Shown: positions 7,794 through 16,854, counted from the first letter of the stretch. The stretch is DNA of 64,000 nucleotides from Amycolatopsis sp. MtRt-6 (GCF_017308975.1 NZ_JADWPD010000013.1:124001-188000); one strand, 5' to 3'. Translations and numbers: made by a program. Notes: generated from the letters alone by a model not told the origin.

Positions 7794-9068
7794 ATGCTGC
7801 GTGCCCTGTCCGGCCTGACCACCCGCGGCCGCTGCCTCCTGGCCGCGGGGATCGCCGCCGCGGTGTGCTCGTTCGTGCTCGACGAGCGCGATCTGCTGCG
7901 GGTCGCGATCTTCGTGGTGGCGCTGCCGCTGCTGGTCGCCGTCTTCATCTCGGCGACCCGGCTGCGCATCGGCGCCACCCGCGCGCTGCGCCCGCAACGG
8001 GTCGCGGTCGGCGGCAACGGCGAGGTGCAGCTGGAGCTGTGGCGCAGCGGGCGGCTGCCCGCCGGCGAGATCCTCCTCGAAGACGGCGTGCCGTACGCGC
8101 TGGGCTCGCGGCCGCGGTTCGTCGTCGAACGGCTTCCGCACGACCGGCGCGTCGCCCTGCGCTACCCGCTGCAGCCGGTGCTGCGCGGGATCCAGCAGGT
8201 CGGCCCGCTGCGCGCGACGATCACCGACCCGTTCGGGCTGTGCGAGTTCGAGCGCGAGCTGATCGGGCACTCGCGGCTGGTCGTGGTGCCCCGCGTGGTC
8301 CCGCTGTGGGGCCTGCCGAGCGGCGCGGGCATCGGCGTCGGCGACGACGGCACGGTCCGGCTGCACGCCGGGCAGGGCGAGGCCGACGTGATCGTCCGCC
8401 AGTACCGCCAGGGCGACGACCTGCGGAAGGTGCACTGGCGCTCGACGGCCCGCCGCGACGAGATCATGGTGCGCGTCGAGGAGCGCCCGTGGCGCGGCGG
8501 CACGACGGTGCTGCTCGACCACCGGGCGGCCGCCCACCACGGCAGCGGCCCGGCCGCGAGCCTGGAGTGGGCGGTGTCGTTCGCCGCGTCGGCCGCGCTG
8601 CACCTGCGCCGGTCCGGCCACCGCGTCCGGCTGGTGAGCGAGCACGGCGTCACGCTGGCCGACACCCCGGGCGACGGCGGCGACCACTACGACCACGTGG
8701 TGCTCGACGCGCTGGCGGCGCTGCAGCCGGCGCACCAGCGCGACATCACGCTGGCCGGCGACCCGGCCGAGGGCCAGGAGCTGATCGCGGTGCTCGGCAC
8801 GGTGAGCACGGAGGCGGTGCACGAGCTGACCCAGTACCGCCCACGCGGGATCAGGAGCCTGGCGGTCCTGCTGGACACGCCGACGTGGTCGGCGGGGGTA
8901 ACGGCCCCGGAGCAGCGAGCGGCGGCAACGGAGGACTCGGCGGCACTGCTGCGCGCGGCCGGCTGGGGCGTGATCGTCGCGGGGCCGGGGTCACCGATGC
9001 CCCAGGTGTGGGCCGAGCTGTGCCGCAGCGGAGCCCGCCGGGGCACCCTGATCGGTGGCCCGCGATGA
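7794..9068 (+). CDS. DUF58 domain-containing membrane protein
   Basis: 424 residues with GGGGAAGAG ahead of the ATG. Two membrane helices lie near the N-terminus (about 13-32 and 35-52). The DUF58 signature follows at about 200-225: VRQYRQGDDLRKVHWRSTARRDEIMVR (split: VRQYRQGDDLRKVHWRST, then ARRDEIMVR). A degenerate VWA-like region comes after (TTVLLDHRAA). The protein is the usual partner of MoxR and of the TgpA-like transglutaminase encoded next. Function is probably in assembly or surface processing. It ends in an ATGA overlap with a small ORF. Confidence 0.9.
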   Translation: MLRALSGLTTRGRCLLAAGIAAAVCSFVLDERDLLRVAIFVVALPLLVAVFISATRLRIGATRALRPQRVAVGGNGEVQLELWRSGRLPAGEILLEDGVPYALGSRPRFVVERLPHDRRVALRYPLQPVLRGIQQVGPLRATITDPFGLCEFERELIGHSRLVVVPRVVPLWGLPSGAGIGVGDDGTVRLHAGQGEADVIVRQYRQGDDLRKVHWRSTARRDEIMVRVEERPWRGGTTVLLDHRAAAHHGSGPAASLEWAVSFAASAALHLRRSGHRVRLVSEHGVTLADTPGDGGDHYDHVVLDALAALQPAHQRDITLAGDPAEGQELIAVLGTVSTEAVHELTQYRPRGIRSLAVLLDTPTWSAGVTAPEQRAAATEDSAALLRAAGWGVIVAGPGSPMPQVWAELCRSGARRGTLIGGPR

Positions 9069-9238
9069 ACGGCACCGAACCTCGCCACGGCGGCGCGCGC
9101 CAGGGCAGGTCGATCGGCGAGTCGGCGACGCCCCGCACCACACCTCGCCGCAGCAGCGCGCGCCACGGCACACCGGCCAGCACCGCACCCCGCCGCACCG
9201 TCACCCGCCCCAGCACCTTCTCCGGGGGTCCGCGATGA
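9065..9238 (+). CDS. Possible 57-aa coupled ORF between DUF58 gene and tgpA
   Basis: ATG at 9065 overlaps the DUF58 stop as ATGA, and its TGA overlaps the tgpA ATG at 9235 in the same way. A reading frame therefore bridges the whole 166-bp gap. The product is basic and rich in Arg, Thr, Ser and Pro, without a recognisable domain. About 86 percent of codons end in G or C, compatible with coding but also with background composition. It may be a real peptide, or a spacer whose translation keeps ribosomes moving into tgpA. Confidence is modest because no conserved feature is visible. Confidence 0.4.
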   Translation: MNGTEPRHGGARQGRSIGESATPRTTPRRSSARHGTPASTAPRRTVTRPSTFSGGPR

Positions 9239-11820
9239 GCACCGCCGCACCGCCGCGCAAGTTCGAGCGGCCCGCGTCCCGGCCGGAACGTCCGCTTTCC
9301 GCCTGGCGCAGCAGCGTTCTCGCCCCCGTCGCCGCCGGGGTCGCCACCCTCTGCGCGGCGACCTCCGTCAGCAGCGTCGTCGCCGGGCTGGCCTGGTTCG
9401 GCTACCTGTTCGTCGCCGTCCTGCTGATCGGTGCCGCCGGGCTGGCGCTCCGCTCGCTGCAGGTGCCGACCATCCTGGTCGGCCTCGGGCAGCTGCTCGT
9501 CCTGCTCTTCCTCATCACCGGCGCCTTCACCACGCACGGCATCCTGCAGATCATCCCCGGCCCGGAAGCGTTTTCCGAGATCGGCGCCACGCTGACGGCC
9601 GCCGCCGAGCAGATCCGCGTCGGGCTGCCGCCCGTCGAGGGCAGCCAGCCGATCCTGTGTCTCGTCACCATCCTGATCGGGCTGGTCGCCGTCCTCGTCG
9701 ACACGCTCGCCGTGGCCGCCGCGGCTCCCGCGGCAACCGGGCTCGTGCTGCTCTGCGTCTACGCCGTGCCGGCCGCGTTGAGCGACGAAATGCTGCCGTG
9801 GTGGACGTTCCTGCTCGGCGCGGCCGCGTTCGCCGGGCTGCTGGCCGTCGACGGCAACCACCGGCACCGGCGCTGGCGCACCCGGGAGGCACCGGGGCGC
9901 AGCGGCAAGCCGGGCGTGCTGTCCGCGCCGGTCGCGGTCGTCAGCGCGGCGATCGTGCTCGGGCTGACGGGCGGGGCGATCACGTGGGTCGGCACCGTCG
10001 GGAGCATGCCGTTCGGCGGCAAGGGAAGCGGCGCCGGCTCGGGCTCCGGCGGCTTCGGCATCCAGCCGTTCACCGAGCTGCGCGGCATGCTCGACCAGGG
10101 CGCCAACCGCGAGCTGTTCAAGGTCCGCGGCCTCGGCACCGACCGGCGCCTGATGCGCGCGATGACGCTCGACACCTATTACCCCAACAAAGGCTGGGGC
10201 CTGCACGACGAAGGCCGCTCGCAGCAGGGCGTCCCGGTCGGGCCGCAGCTCCCGCCCGCCCCGGGTGACGACGGCACCGGCACCGCGCGCCGCATCGACG
10301 TCGAACCGACGAGCTGGCGGGACAACTGGCTGCCGGTGTACGGCGCGCCGCGCGTGATCGACGGCGCCGGCAACGGCTACCTCTACGACCAGGTCAGCGG
10401 CACTGTGTTCACGACTCGCAGCGAAGCGCCGCCGGCGTACACCGAGTACGCGTCGCTGAAGGAACCGACGGCCGCGGAGCTGCGCGTGACCCCGCGGGTC
10501 AATGACCTGCCGCCGCGCTACACGCAGCTCGACCAGGTCGACGAGCGCGTCCGCGTGAAGACCGAGCAGCTGATCGCCGGCGCGTCCAACGACTTCGACC
10601 GGGCTTCGGCGATCTGGCGCTACTTCACGGCGCAGAACGGGTTCGTCTACGACACGAAGACCACGACGTCGGAAGAGCCCGACGTGCTCGCCGACTTCAT
10701 CCTCAACGGCAAGCGCGGCTTCTGCGAGCAGTTCGCCTCGGCGATGGGCGTGATGCTGCGGGTGGCGGGCATCCCGTCGCGGGTGGCGATCGGCTTCACC
10801 CCGGGCGTGCAGGTCAACGACTATCTCTCGATCAGCACCCAGGACGCGCACGCGTGGGTCGAGGCGTACTTCGGCGACAAGGGCTGGGTGACGTTCGACC
10901 CGACGCCGCTGTCCGACGGCCGCGGCATCACCCCGCCGTACCTGCAGGCCGGCCCGCAGAACGGCAACCAGCCGGACGACACCCAGGTGGCGCCGAGCAC
11001 GGTCCAATCGAGCGCGGCGCCGACCGGCGTCCCGCGCGACAACGAGCAGAACCTCCCGTCGCAGACGCCCAAGGACGCCCCGGGCAGCGACGAATGGCTG
11101 TTCAACCTCGCCCTGCTGCTCGCCGCGCTGGGCGCGGGGGCGCTGTTCGTCGCGGCGCTGCTGCGCCGGATGCTCGACCGCGAGCGCGCGAACGCGCGGA
11201 AATCCGCGTCGCGGGAAACCGTTCCGCAGTCCGGGCCGTCGCCGGGTGACCGGAGCGAGGGCGCGCTGCTCGTGCGGGCCCCGGCACCGGCCCCCACGGC
11301 GACGCCGTCCCGGCCCCGGGCGCTGGCCGGCTGGCTGCCGCTGCTGGCGGTGGGGCTGTGGATCACGGCGCTCGGCCTGCTGGCGGCGACCGTGGCCTGG
11401 TGGCTCGGCGTGCTGGTCGTGGTGCTGCTGCTCGTGGTGGCCGGCCCGGCCATGGTCCGCGAGGTGGTCCGCCGCCGCCGGCTGCAGCGCATCGTCCAGC
11501 AGCAACCGGGCGCGGCCGACGCGGCATGGGCGGAACTGCGCGCGGAGTGCGCGGACCGCGGGTTGCCGATCCCGAGCAGCGACACGGTCCGCGTGGCGGG
11601 GCAGAAGCTGGCGGCGAAGCACCACCTCGACGACGAAGGCCGCGAAGACCTCCGGACGGTCATCGGCGTGCTGGAGCGGTCCTGGTACGGCGAGGACGAC
11701 GCGCCTCGGCCGGATCTCCCGCCGGCCTTCGACGGACTGCGGCGGAGCCTGCGCCGCAACGCGCCACTCTCGTGGAAGGGCAAGCTCTTCCCCCGCTCGG
11801 TCTTCCGCAACCGCACCTGA
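9235..11820 (+). CDS. TgpA-like membrane transglutaminase (DUF3488/transglutaminase-like)
   Basis: 861-residue membrane enzyme. About six N-terminal helices make up the DUF3488/TgpA_N region. An extracellular loop carries the transglutaminase-core domain with Cys497 (RGFCEQFASAMG), His539 (DAHAWVEAY) and Asp555 (VTFDPTP), so the catalytic triad is complete. A further helix lies at about 622-642 (LLLAALGAGALFVAALL), another pair at about 700-745, and a cytoplasmic C-terminal DUF4129-like region ends the protein. The start was set at 9235 because it follows CCGGGGGT and begins the typical N-terminus. Last gene of the moxR operon; its substrate is unknown. Confidence 0.9.
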   Translation: MSTAAPPRKFERPASRPERPLSAWRSSVLAPVAAGVATLCAATSVSSVVAGLAWFGYLFVAVLLIGAAGLALRSLQVPTILVGLGQLLVLLFLITGAFTTHGILQIIPGPEAFSEIGATLTAAAEQIRVGLPPVEGSQPILCLVTILIGLVAVLVDTLAVAAAAPAATGLVLLCVYAVPAALSDEMLPWWTFLLGAAAFAGLLAVDGNHRHRRWRTREAPGRSGKPGVLSAPVAVVSAAIVLGLTGGAITWVGTVGSMPFGGKGSGAGSGSGGFGIQPFTELRGMLDQGANRELFKVRGLGTDRRLMRAMTLDTYYPNKGWGLHDEGRSQQGVPVGPQLPPAPGDDGTGTARRIDVEPTSWRDNWLPVYGAPRVIDGAGNGYLYDQVSGTVFTTRSEAPPAYTEYASLKEPTAAELRVTPRVNDLPPRYTQLDQVDERVRVKTEQLIAGASNDFDRASAIWRYFTAQNGFVYDTKTTTSEEPDVLADFILNGKRGFCEQFASAMGVMLRVAGIPSRVAIGFTPGVQVNDYLSISTQDAHAWVEAYFGDKGWVTFDPTPLSDGRGITPPYLQAGPQNGNQPDDTQVAPSTVQSSAAPTGVPRDNEQNLPSQTPKDAPGSDEWLFNLALLLAALGAGALFVAALLRRMLDRERANARKSASRETVPQSGPSPGDRSEGALLVRAPAPAPTATPSRPRALAGWLPLLAVGLWITALGLLAATVAWWLGVLVVVLLLVVAGPAMVREVVRRRRLQRIVQQQPGAADAAWAELRAECADRGLPIPSSDTVRVAGQKLAAKHHLDDEGREDLRTVIGVLERSWYGEDDAPRPDLPPAFDGLRRSLRRNAPLSWKGKLFPRSVFRNRT

Positions 11821-11851
11821 CCCACCCGCCCCGCACGGGCCCGTGCGCAAA

Positions 11852-12115
11852 GGGGCATCACGTGTGCTTGGAGAGGCATCACATGTGATTGGAGGGGCAT
11901 CTCGCGTGATCAGCCGGGCATCAGCGTGATGCCCCTCCAGACACGCGTGTCGCCCCTCCAGACACGCGTGTTGCCCCTCCAGACACGCGAGATGCCCCTC
12001 CAGACACGCGAGATGCCCCTCCAATCACGTGAAATGCCCCCTCAATCACGTGAGTTCCGGGCTCGATCACGTGAGTTACGGGCCTGATCACGCCGGTTCG
12101 GGGTTGGTCACGCGG
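11852..12115. repeat. 21-bp-period palindromic repeat array, locus 2
   Basis: Roughly 13 units of 21 bp. Forward units (GGGGCATCACGTGTG and relatives) run from 11852 to about 11930. Inverted units (ATGCCCCTCCAGACACGCG and relatives) run from there to about 12060, followed by diverged copies to about 12115. It sits between the convergent 3' ends of tgpA and the DUF3040 gene. The remaining sequence to 12223 shows no gene. Peptides predicted from the array are seven-residue repeats without ribosome sites and are considered spurious. Confidence 0.85.
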
Positions 12116-12223
12116 TCCGCGGGCTGAGCGTTCGGGAGTTGGGGACCGCAGGTCACCCGTGTGGGGGTCACCCGCTGTCACTGCCGCCCCGCCAGGGTTG
12201 GCCGGGTGGATGAGCACACAAGA

Positions 12224-12260
12224 AGATCCGCGTCCCTCCGTTCGGCGGGACGCGGATCTC
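12224..12260 (-). terminator. Strong hairpin terminator of the DUF3040 gene
   Basis: GATCCGCGTCCC at 12225-12236 pairs perfectly with GGGACGCGGATC at 12248-12259, with a further A-T pair outside, about 15 bp past the stop codon at 12275 on the minus strand. There is no long U-run. Confidence 0.75.
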
Positions 12261-12274
12261 GTCGTCTTGCGGCG

Positions 12275-12676
12275 CTACTGCTCCTCGAAGCGCTGGCGGA
12301 AGCGCTCTTCCATCCTCTGGGTGAAGGAACTCCGGCGGCCTGCTTGCTTGCCGCCCGGTCCTTGCCCACCGCCCTTGCCGTCTCCGTCGGCGCCGTGCCG
12401 AATCGATGTGACGGCCAACATGACTCCGAAGAACATCACGAGGAACCCGAGCACGCTGATCAGCGGGATGTCGGCCACCCGGAACTGCGGCACCACCACG
12501 CCCAGCACCAGCAGGGCCACGCCCACTACGAACAGGGCGATGCCCTGAATACGCCGTCGGCGAGCGGGGCGACGCAACCGGGTGCCACGCACCGTGGATG
12601 CGAACTTGGGGTCCTCGGCATAGAGCTCGCGCTCGATCTGATCGAGCAGCCGCTGCTCATGCTCGGAGAGTGGCAT
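12275..12676 (-). CDS. DUF3040 family small membrane protein
   Basis: 133 residues of unknown function. The N-terminus MPLSEHEQRLLDQIERELYAEDPKFAS is the defining DUF3040 segment. Two adjacent membrane helices follow at about 46-63 and 69-88, with a short positively charged loop before them (RLRRPARRRR). The C-terminal tail is Gly-rich and then charged (RRSSFTQRMEERFRQRFEEQ). Such proteins are usual single genes in Actinobacteria, often near dinB and the division region. The downstream hairpin suggests monocistronic transcription. Confidence 0.88.
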   Translation of the reverse strand: MPLSEHEQRLLDQIERELYAEDPKFASTVRGTRLRRPARRRRIQGIALFVVGVALLVLGVVVPQFRVADIPLISVLGFLVMFFGVMLAVTSIRHGADGDGKGGGQGPGGKQAGRRSSFTQRMEERFRQRFEEQ

Positions 12677-12941
12677 CTTTCCTCCTCCGGCACAGCTGTC
12701 GCGGGCGCCGGGCCGCGCAACGTCCTGGACCCAACAGCCAACCCCAGGCGGGGTGGCACTGTCCAGGATACGAGGCCCGCGCCCGCACGACTACCCGATC
12801 CCGCATCCAGAAGGGATCGAATTGGGCTAAATCAAGCCGGGCGGGCGTTGCGGACGGTCACCGTCACAGATTGTGACCATATTGCCGCCCGCTCGCCGTT
12901 GTGGGGGAACCCCGCCCGGTCGAACATCACCGCCCGTGCCG

Positions 12942-14186
12942 TCACCCCTCCTTCGGCCCCAGCAACGACGCCGGCCGCACCGCCGCCGACCCGAACTTCG
13001 ACCGCGCGACGTCGGCCGCCACCTCCGCGTCCCGCCAGCGCGGGGCCGGTGAGTCGAACACCAGCTGCTCCCCCGCCTCCCCCGTGTCGAGCCCTTCGAC
13101 GCGGACGCCGATCAGCCGCACTGCCCCGGTCGGCGCGTGCTCGGTGAGCAGCGCCACGGCCACCGCGTGGATCTCGCGCGCCACGTCCGTCGCCGAGACC
13201 AGCGTGCGAGCGCGGGTGATCGTCCGGAAGTCCGCGAACCGCACCTTGATCGACACCGTCCGGCCGCGCACGCCCCGCTCCCGCAGCGTCGCCCCCACCC
13301 GCTCCGACAAGCGAAGCAGCTCCAACCCGAGCGAAGCCCGGTCGTACAGGTCGACGTCGAAGGTGTGCTCCGCGCCGATCGACTTCTCCGGCGAATCGAC
13401 CACCACCGACCGCTCGTCCACGCCGTGCGCGAGCCGGTACAGGTGCTCGCCCACCGCGACACCCAACGACTTCTTCAGCCGCTCCGGCGGGAACGCGGCG
13501 ACGTCGGCGATCGTGGCCAGGCCCAGGCGCCGCAGGTGCTCCTCGGTGCGCGCGCCGACGCCCCACAGCGCCGACACCGGCAGCGGGTGCAGGAACGCCA
13601 GCGTCTCCGCCGCCGGCACCACGACCATGCCGTCCGGCTTCGCCATGCCCGAAGCCAGCTTCGCAACGAACTTGACCTTCGCCACCCCCACCGAGCAGGT
13701 GATCCCGTGCTCGGCCGCGACCCGCGAGCGGATCTCCGCACCCAGCGAAGCCGGCGTCGCGCCCAGCCGCCGCAACGCCCCGCTGACGTCCAGGAACGCC
13801 TCATCGAGACTGAGCGGCTCGACCAGCGGCGTCAGCTCGCGGAAGATGCCCATGACACCGCGGGACACCGAGCCGTAGAGCCCCGACGTCGGCGGGATGT
13901 TGATCAGGTGCGGGCACAGCCGCTTCGCCGTCGAGAACGGCATGGCCGAGCGCACGCCGAACTTCCGCGCCGGGTAGTTCGCCGCGGCCACCACCGCCCG
14001 CGGCCCGCCCCCGGACACGACGACCGGCTTGTCCGCCAGCTCGGGCCGGGTCCGCAGCTCGACCGACACGAAGAACGCGTCCATGTCGACGTGCAGCAGC
14101 CCGCACCCGGTGTCGTCCGGCACCGGCTCACCCGGCCGGACGCGGAACCGGCCCATTCCGCCCGGCAGTTCGGCATTTCGTCCCAC
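12942..14186 (-). CDS. dinB: DNA polymerase IV (Y family, DinB)
   Basis: Error-prone translesion polymerase. The 414-residue length from the GTG at 14186 suits the family; longer in-frame starts would add an unconserved tail and the ribosome site is weak for all. Catalytic acidic residues are visible in HVDMDAFFVSVE (Asp34, Asp36) and SLDEAFLDVS (Asp128, Glu129). The steric and finger motifs YPARKFGVRSAMP and SVGVAKVKFVAKLAS are also present, followed by the helix-hairpin-helix and little-finger domains. No beta-clamp motif is evident at the C-terminus (SLLGPKEG). No SOS box of the CGAAC-N4-GTTCG type was seen upstream. Confidence 0.93.
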   Translation of the reverse strand: MGRNAELPGGMGRFRVRPGEPVPDDTGCGLLHVDMDAFFVSVELRTRPELADKPVVVSGGGPRAVVAAANYPARKFGVRSAMPFSTAKRLCPHLINIPPTSGLYGSVSRGVMGIFRELTPLVEPLSLDEAFLDVSGALRRLGATPASLGAEIRSRVAAEHGITCSVGVAKVKFVAKLASGMAKPDGMVVVPAAETLAFLHPLPVSALWGVGARTEEHLRRLGLATIADVAAFPPERLKKSLGVAVGEHLYRLAHGVDERSVVVDSPEKSIGAEHTFDVDLYDRASLGLELLRLSERVGATLRERGVRGRTVSIKVRFADFRTITRARTLVSATDVAREIHAVAVALLTEHAPTGAVRLIGVRVEGLDTGEAGEQLVFDSPAPRWRDAEVAADVARSKFGSAAVRPASLLGPKEG

Positions 14187-14221
14187 GCCGAGGACGCTAC
14201 CGGGCACCACCGACAGTTTTT

Positions 14222-14266
14222 CGGGGGTTCGGGTGGCGGAGCCCCCGACCTGGGGCGAAGCCCCAG
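14222..14266 (-). terminator. Tandem hairpins after the methyltransferase gene
   Basis: CTGGGGC/GCCCCAG with a 3-nt loop (14250-14266) is followed, in the minus-strand direction, by a CGGGGG/CCCCCG hairpin (14222-14246). Both are G+C-rich without a U-run, between the methyltransferase stop at 14306 and dinB. Confidence 0.55.
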
Positions 14267-14305
14267 TTGTCACTGCCAGTTTCGGACGACCGGGGAAAGG
14301 CCAGG

Positions 14306-15031
14306 TCAGGCCGGGCGTGCCAGCGCGTGCAGCCGTCCCGCGACGTCCCGCAGCGCCGGCGTCCCCGCCGCGACCTGCTCGAACTCCGCCAGCTCGTCGT
14401 CACGGACGTCGCCGGACACCAGGTCCGAGATCACCCGATCGCCCTGCAGCAGCGTGACTTCCAGGCCGGCCGCCTCCAGGCCGGCACGCAGCCCGGCGGC
14501 GGAAAACCGGCGCAGCACCGTGTCGCCCGGGATGACCCCGTCGGCGCTCTCGAGCAGCCGCCGCGCCTCGCCGACCCGGCCCGCGAGCGCGCGGTGGAAC
14601 ACCGCGGCGTGCCGGTTCGCCACCAGCACCGACACCGCGCCGCCGGGCGCGACCGCCGTGGCCAGCGCCGTGAGCACCACGGCCGGGTCGTCGACGATCT
14701 CCAGCAGCCCGTGCGCCAGGACCAGGTCGGCCGAACCCGCCGGGACGTACCGGCCGAGCGCGTCGGAGTCGTCCGCGATCACCGTGATCAGCTCGGAGAC
14801 GCCCTCCTCCTCGGCCCGCCGCTGCAGCGTGGCCAGCGCGTTCGGGCTCGGCTCGACGACCGTCACCCGGCAGCCCGCCGCCGCGAACGGCACCGCCCAG
14901 CCGCCGCTGCCGCCGCCCACGTCGACGACGCGGGGCTGCTCGGTGCCCCGGGCGCGGGCGGCCTCGATCTCGGCTTCGAGCACCCGGCGGACGGCGCCCG
15001 AACCCCGGGCGGCCACGGTCTCCGTCTTCAT
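14306..15031 (-). CDS. Class I SAM-dependent methyltransferase
   Basis: 241 residues from the ATG at 15031 (KTETVAARGSGAVRRVL). The Rossmann SAM-binding motif I is VVDVGGGSGGWAVPFA, with the acidic end of strand 2 in VTVVEPSPNAL, motif post-II IADDSDAL and strand 4 region SADLVLAHGLLEIVDDP. The fold is clear, the substrate is not. The architecture resembles SmtA/CmoM-type tRNA or small-molecule methyltransferases. It lies 119 bp behind dinB and divergent from the ParA-like gene, with about 106 bp between the two starts. Confidence 0.8.
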   Translation of the reverse strand: MKTETVAARGSGAVRRVLEAEIEAARARGTEQPRVVDVGGGSGGWAVPFAAAGCRVTVVEPSPNALATLQRRAEEEGVSELITVIADDSDALGRYVPAGSADLVLAHGLLEIVDDPAVVLTALATAVAPGGAVSVLVANRHAAVFHRALAGRVGEARRLLESADGVIPGDTVLRRFSAAGLRAGLEAAGLEVTLLQGDRVISDLVSGDVRDDELAEFEQVAAGTPALRDVAGRLHALARPA

Positions 15032-15137
15032 GCCGCACAGGGTAGTGCGCGCCCCCGCCCGGCTCCCGGCCTCCTCCCTTCGAGTGAACGGCCCTTGCCC
15101 GGCAGCGCCTCCGGCCCGCACCCGTAGGCTGGTGAAC

Positions 15138-16031
15138 GTGCACACGGTCGCCGTACTCAGCCTCAAGGGAGGCGTCGGCAAGACGACGGTCGCTCTCGGT
15201 ATCGCGTCCGCCGCCTTGCGTAGGGGCACGCGGACGCTGGTGGTCGACCTCGACCCGCAGGGCAACGCCACCACCTCGCTCGACCCGCCCTACACCGACG
15301 CCACCCTCGCGGACGTGCTCGAGACCCCCACCCGGGAGATGCTGGAAACCGCGATCGCCCCGAGCGTCTGGAGCGAGGACGTCGACGTCCTCGTCGGCGC
15401 CGAAGAGCTGGAGCTGCTCAACGACCCGGAGGCCGACAGCGAACGCCTGGCGAACTTCTCGCGCGCGCTCGACGAGCTGCACCGCACGCCGCTGCGCGAA
15501 ACGCCGTACGAGCTGGTGATCCTCGACTGCCCGCCGTCGCTGGGCCGGCTGACGAAGTCGGCGCTGGTCGCGGCCGACAGCGCGCTGATCGTCACCGAGC
15601 CGACGATGTACGCCGTGGCCGGCGCGCACCGCGCCCTGGAGGCGATCGAGAAGATCCGCAAGGAGCTCAACCCGGAGCTGCGACCGATCGGCGTGCTGGT
15701 GAACAAGCTGCGGGTGCGCTCCTACGAGCACCAGTTCCGGATCGCCGAGCTGCGCGAGAACTTCGGCTCGCTGGTGATGCCGACGGCGATCACCGACCGG
15801 CTCGCGGTGCAGCAGGCCCAGGGCGCGTGCAGCCCGATCCACGAGTGGCACTCGCCGGGTGCCCAGGAGATCGCGCTGACGTTCAACATGGTGCTGGCGA
15901 AGATCCTGCGTTCCAACCGGGCGGGCCGGCACCGCATCGCCGGTGAGGAGGCCGAGGGGCCGGACTGGCCCGAGGGCCCGGCCCCGGAAACCCCCGAGGC
16001 CCCGGCCGAGGTGTCCGAATCCGCGGGGTGA
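15138..16031 (+). CDS. ParA/MinD family P-loop ATPase
   Basis: 297 residues. The deviant Walker A LKGGVGKTTVAL lies at about 8-19, Walker A' in VDLDPQGNATTSL, and Walker B region LVILDCPPSLGRL. The last third is acidic and Pro/Ala-rich (GPAPETPEAPAEVSE). GTG at 15138 is preferred over the GTG at 15132 because a TAGGCT -10 element (15125-15130) places transcription start at or near 15138, suggesting a leaderless message. There is no parB or centromere-like site beside it, so this is an orphan ParA probably positioning a protein cargo rather than segregating the chromosome. Nei follows after 3 nt. Confidence 0.85.
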   Translation: MHTVAVLSLKGGVGKTTVALGIASAALRRGTRTLVVDLDPQGNATTSLDPPYTDATLADVLETPTREMLETAIAPSVWSEDVDVLVGAEELELLNDPEADSERLANFSRALDELHRTPLRETPYELVILDCPPSLGRLTKSALVAADSALIVTEPTMYAVAGAHRALEAIEKIRKELNPELRPIGVLVNKLRVRSYEHQFRIAELRENFGSLVMPTAITDRLAVQQAQGACSPIHEWHSPGAQEIALTFNMVLAKILRSNRAGRHRIAGEEAEGPDWPEGPAPETPEAPAEVSESAG

Positions 16032-16034
16032 GCC

Positions 16035-16844
16035 GTGCCCGAAGGTGACACCGTGTTCCTCGTCGGGAAGCGGTTCGATCGCGCACTGGCCGGGAAAACC
16101 CTGCTGCGCGGGGAGTTCCGCGTGCCCCAGCTGGCCACTGTGGACCTCGCCGGGCGCGCGGTGCTCGGCGTCGGAACGGTGGGCAAGCACCTGTTCACCC
16201 GCTTCTCCGGCGACCTGACGCTGCATTCGCACCTGATGATGGACGGGATGTGGGACGTCTACCCGGCCGGCGCGAAGTGGCGCCGGCCCGGCCACCACGC
16301 CCGCGTGATCTTCACCGCGGCCGGCGTCCAGGTGATCGGCTTCCGCGTCCACGACCTGAAACTCGTGGCCACGGGCAAGGAACACGACCTCGTCGCGCAC
16401 CTCGGCCCCGACCTGCTGGATCCACAGTGGACGGACGAGCACCGGCAGCAGGCAACCGCGAACCTGACCGCCGACCCGGCCCGCGAACTCGGGCTCGCCC
16501 TGCTCGACCAGCGCGTGCTGGCCGGCGTCGGGAACCTCTACAAGTGCGAAATAGCCTTCCTGCTCGGGGTGACGCCGTGGACGCCGGTGTCCGAAGTGGA
16601 CGCGGGACGCACGGTCGCGCTGGCCCGCAAGCTGTTGCTGGCCAACGCCCTCGCCGGGCGCTTCGACCAGAGCACCACCGGCCACCTCGACCGCAACCGC
16701 AAGAACTGGGTGTACGAGCGCACCCGCCAGGGCTGCTTCCGCTGCGGCGGCAAGCTCCTGGTGCGCACGCAGGGCCACGACCTCCAGCGGCGGCCGACGT
16801 GGTTCTGCCCGAAGGACCAGACAGGACCGTACCCGGCGCAGTAA
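16035..16844 (+). CDS. Endonuclease VIII-type DNA glycosylase (Fpg/Nei family)
   Basis: Bifunctional base-excision enzyme for oxidised bases. The mature N-terminus PEGDTVFLVGKRFDRAL is the Nei form, with Pro2 and Glu3 as catalytic residues. The helix-two-turn-helix segment QRVLAGVGNLYKCEIAF follows at about 160-176. The C-terminal zinc finger begins with CFRCGG, but the usual final C-x2-C reads CPKDQ, so the fourth ligand is Asp instead of Cys. GTG start 3 nt after the ParA stop, so probably co-transcribed. Similar to the mycobacterial Nei proteins; which paralogue cannot be decided here. Confidence 0.88.
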   Translation: MPEGDTVFLVGKRFDRALAGKTLLRGEFRVPQLATVDLAGRAVLGVGTVGKHLFTRFSGDLTLHSHLMMDGMWDVYPAGAKWRRPGHHARVIFTAAGVQVIGFRVHDLKLVATGKEHDLVAHLGPDLLDPQWTDEHRQQATANLTADPARELGLALLDQRVLAGVGNLYKCEIAFLLGVTPWTPVSEVDAGRTVALARKLLLANALAGRFDQSTTGHLDRNRKNWVYERTRQGCFRCGGKLLVRTQGHDLQRRPTWFCPKDQTGPYPAQ

Positions 16845-16854
16845 GCTGGCGCCC

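Noticed and set aside
8851..12024. 1057-residue minus-strand ORF opposite DUF58 and tgpA genes
   Set aside because: Antisense shadow with low-complexity Arg/Asp/Gly composition and no domain; the plus strand has a complete transglutaminase triad.
11821..12217. Minus- and plus-strand ORFs with heptapeptide repeats (ASRVSGG, EGHLACL and similar)
   Set aside because: They come from the 21-bp repeat array, whose period is a multiple of three. No Shine-Dalgarno and no domain.
12863..12877. GTCACA-GAT-TGTGAC palindrome between DUF3040 and dinB
   Set aside because: It could be a regulator site, but it is short, lies past the dinB 3' end and is not placed at any promoter I can support.
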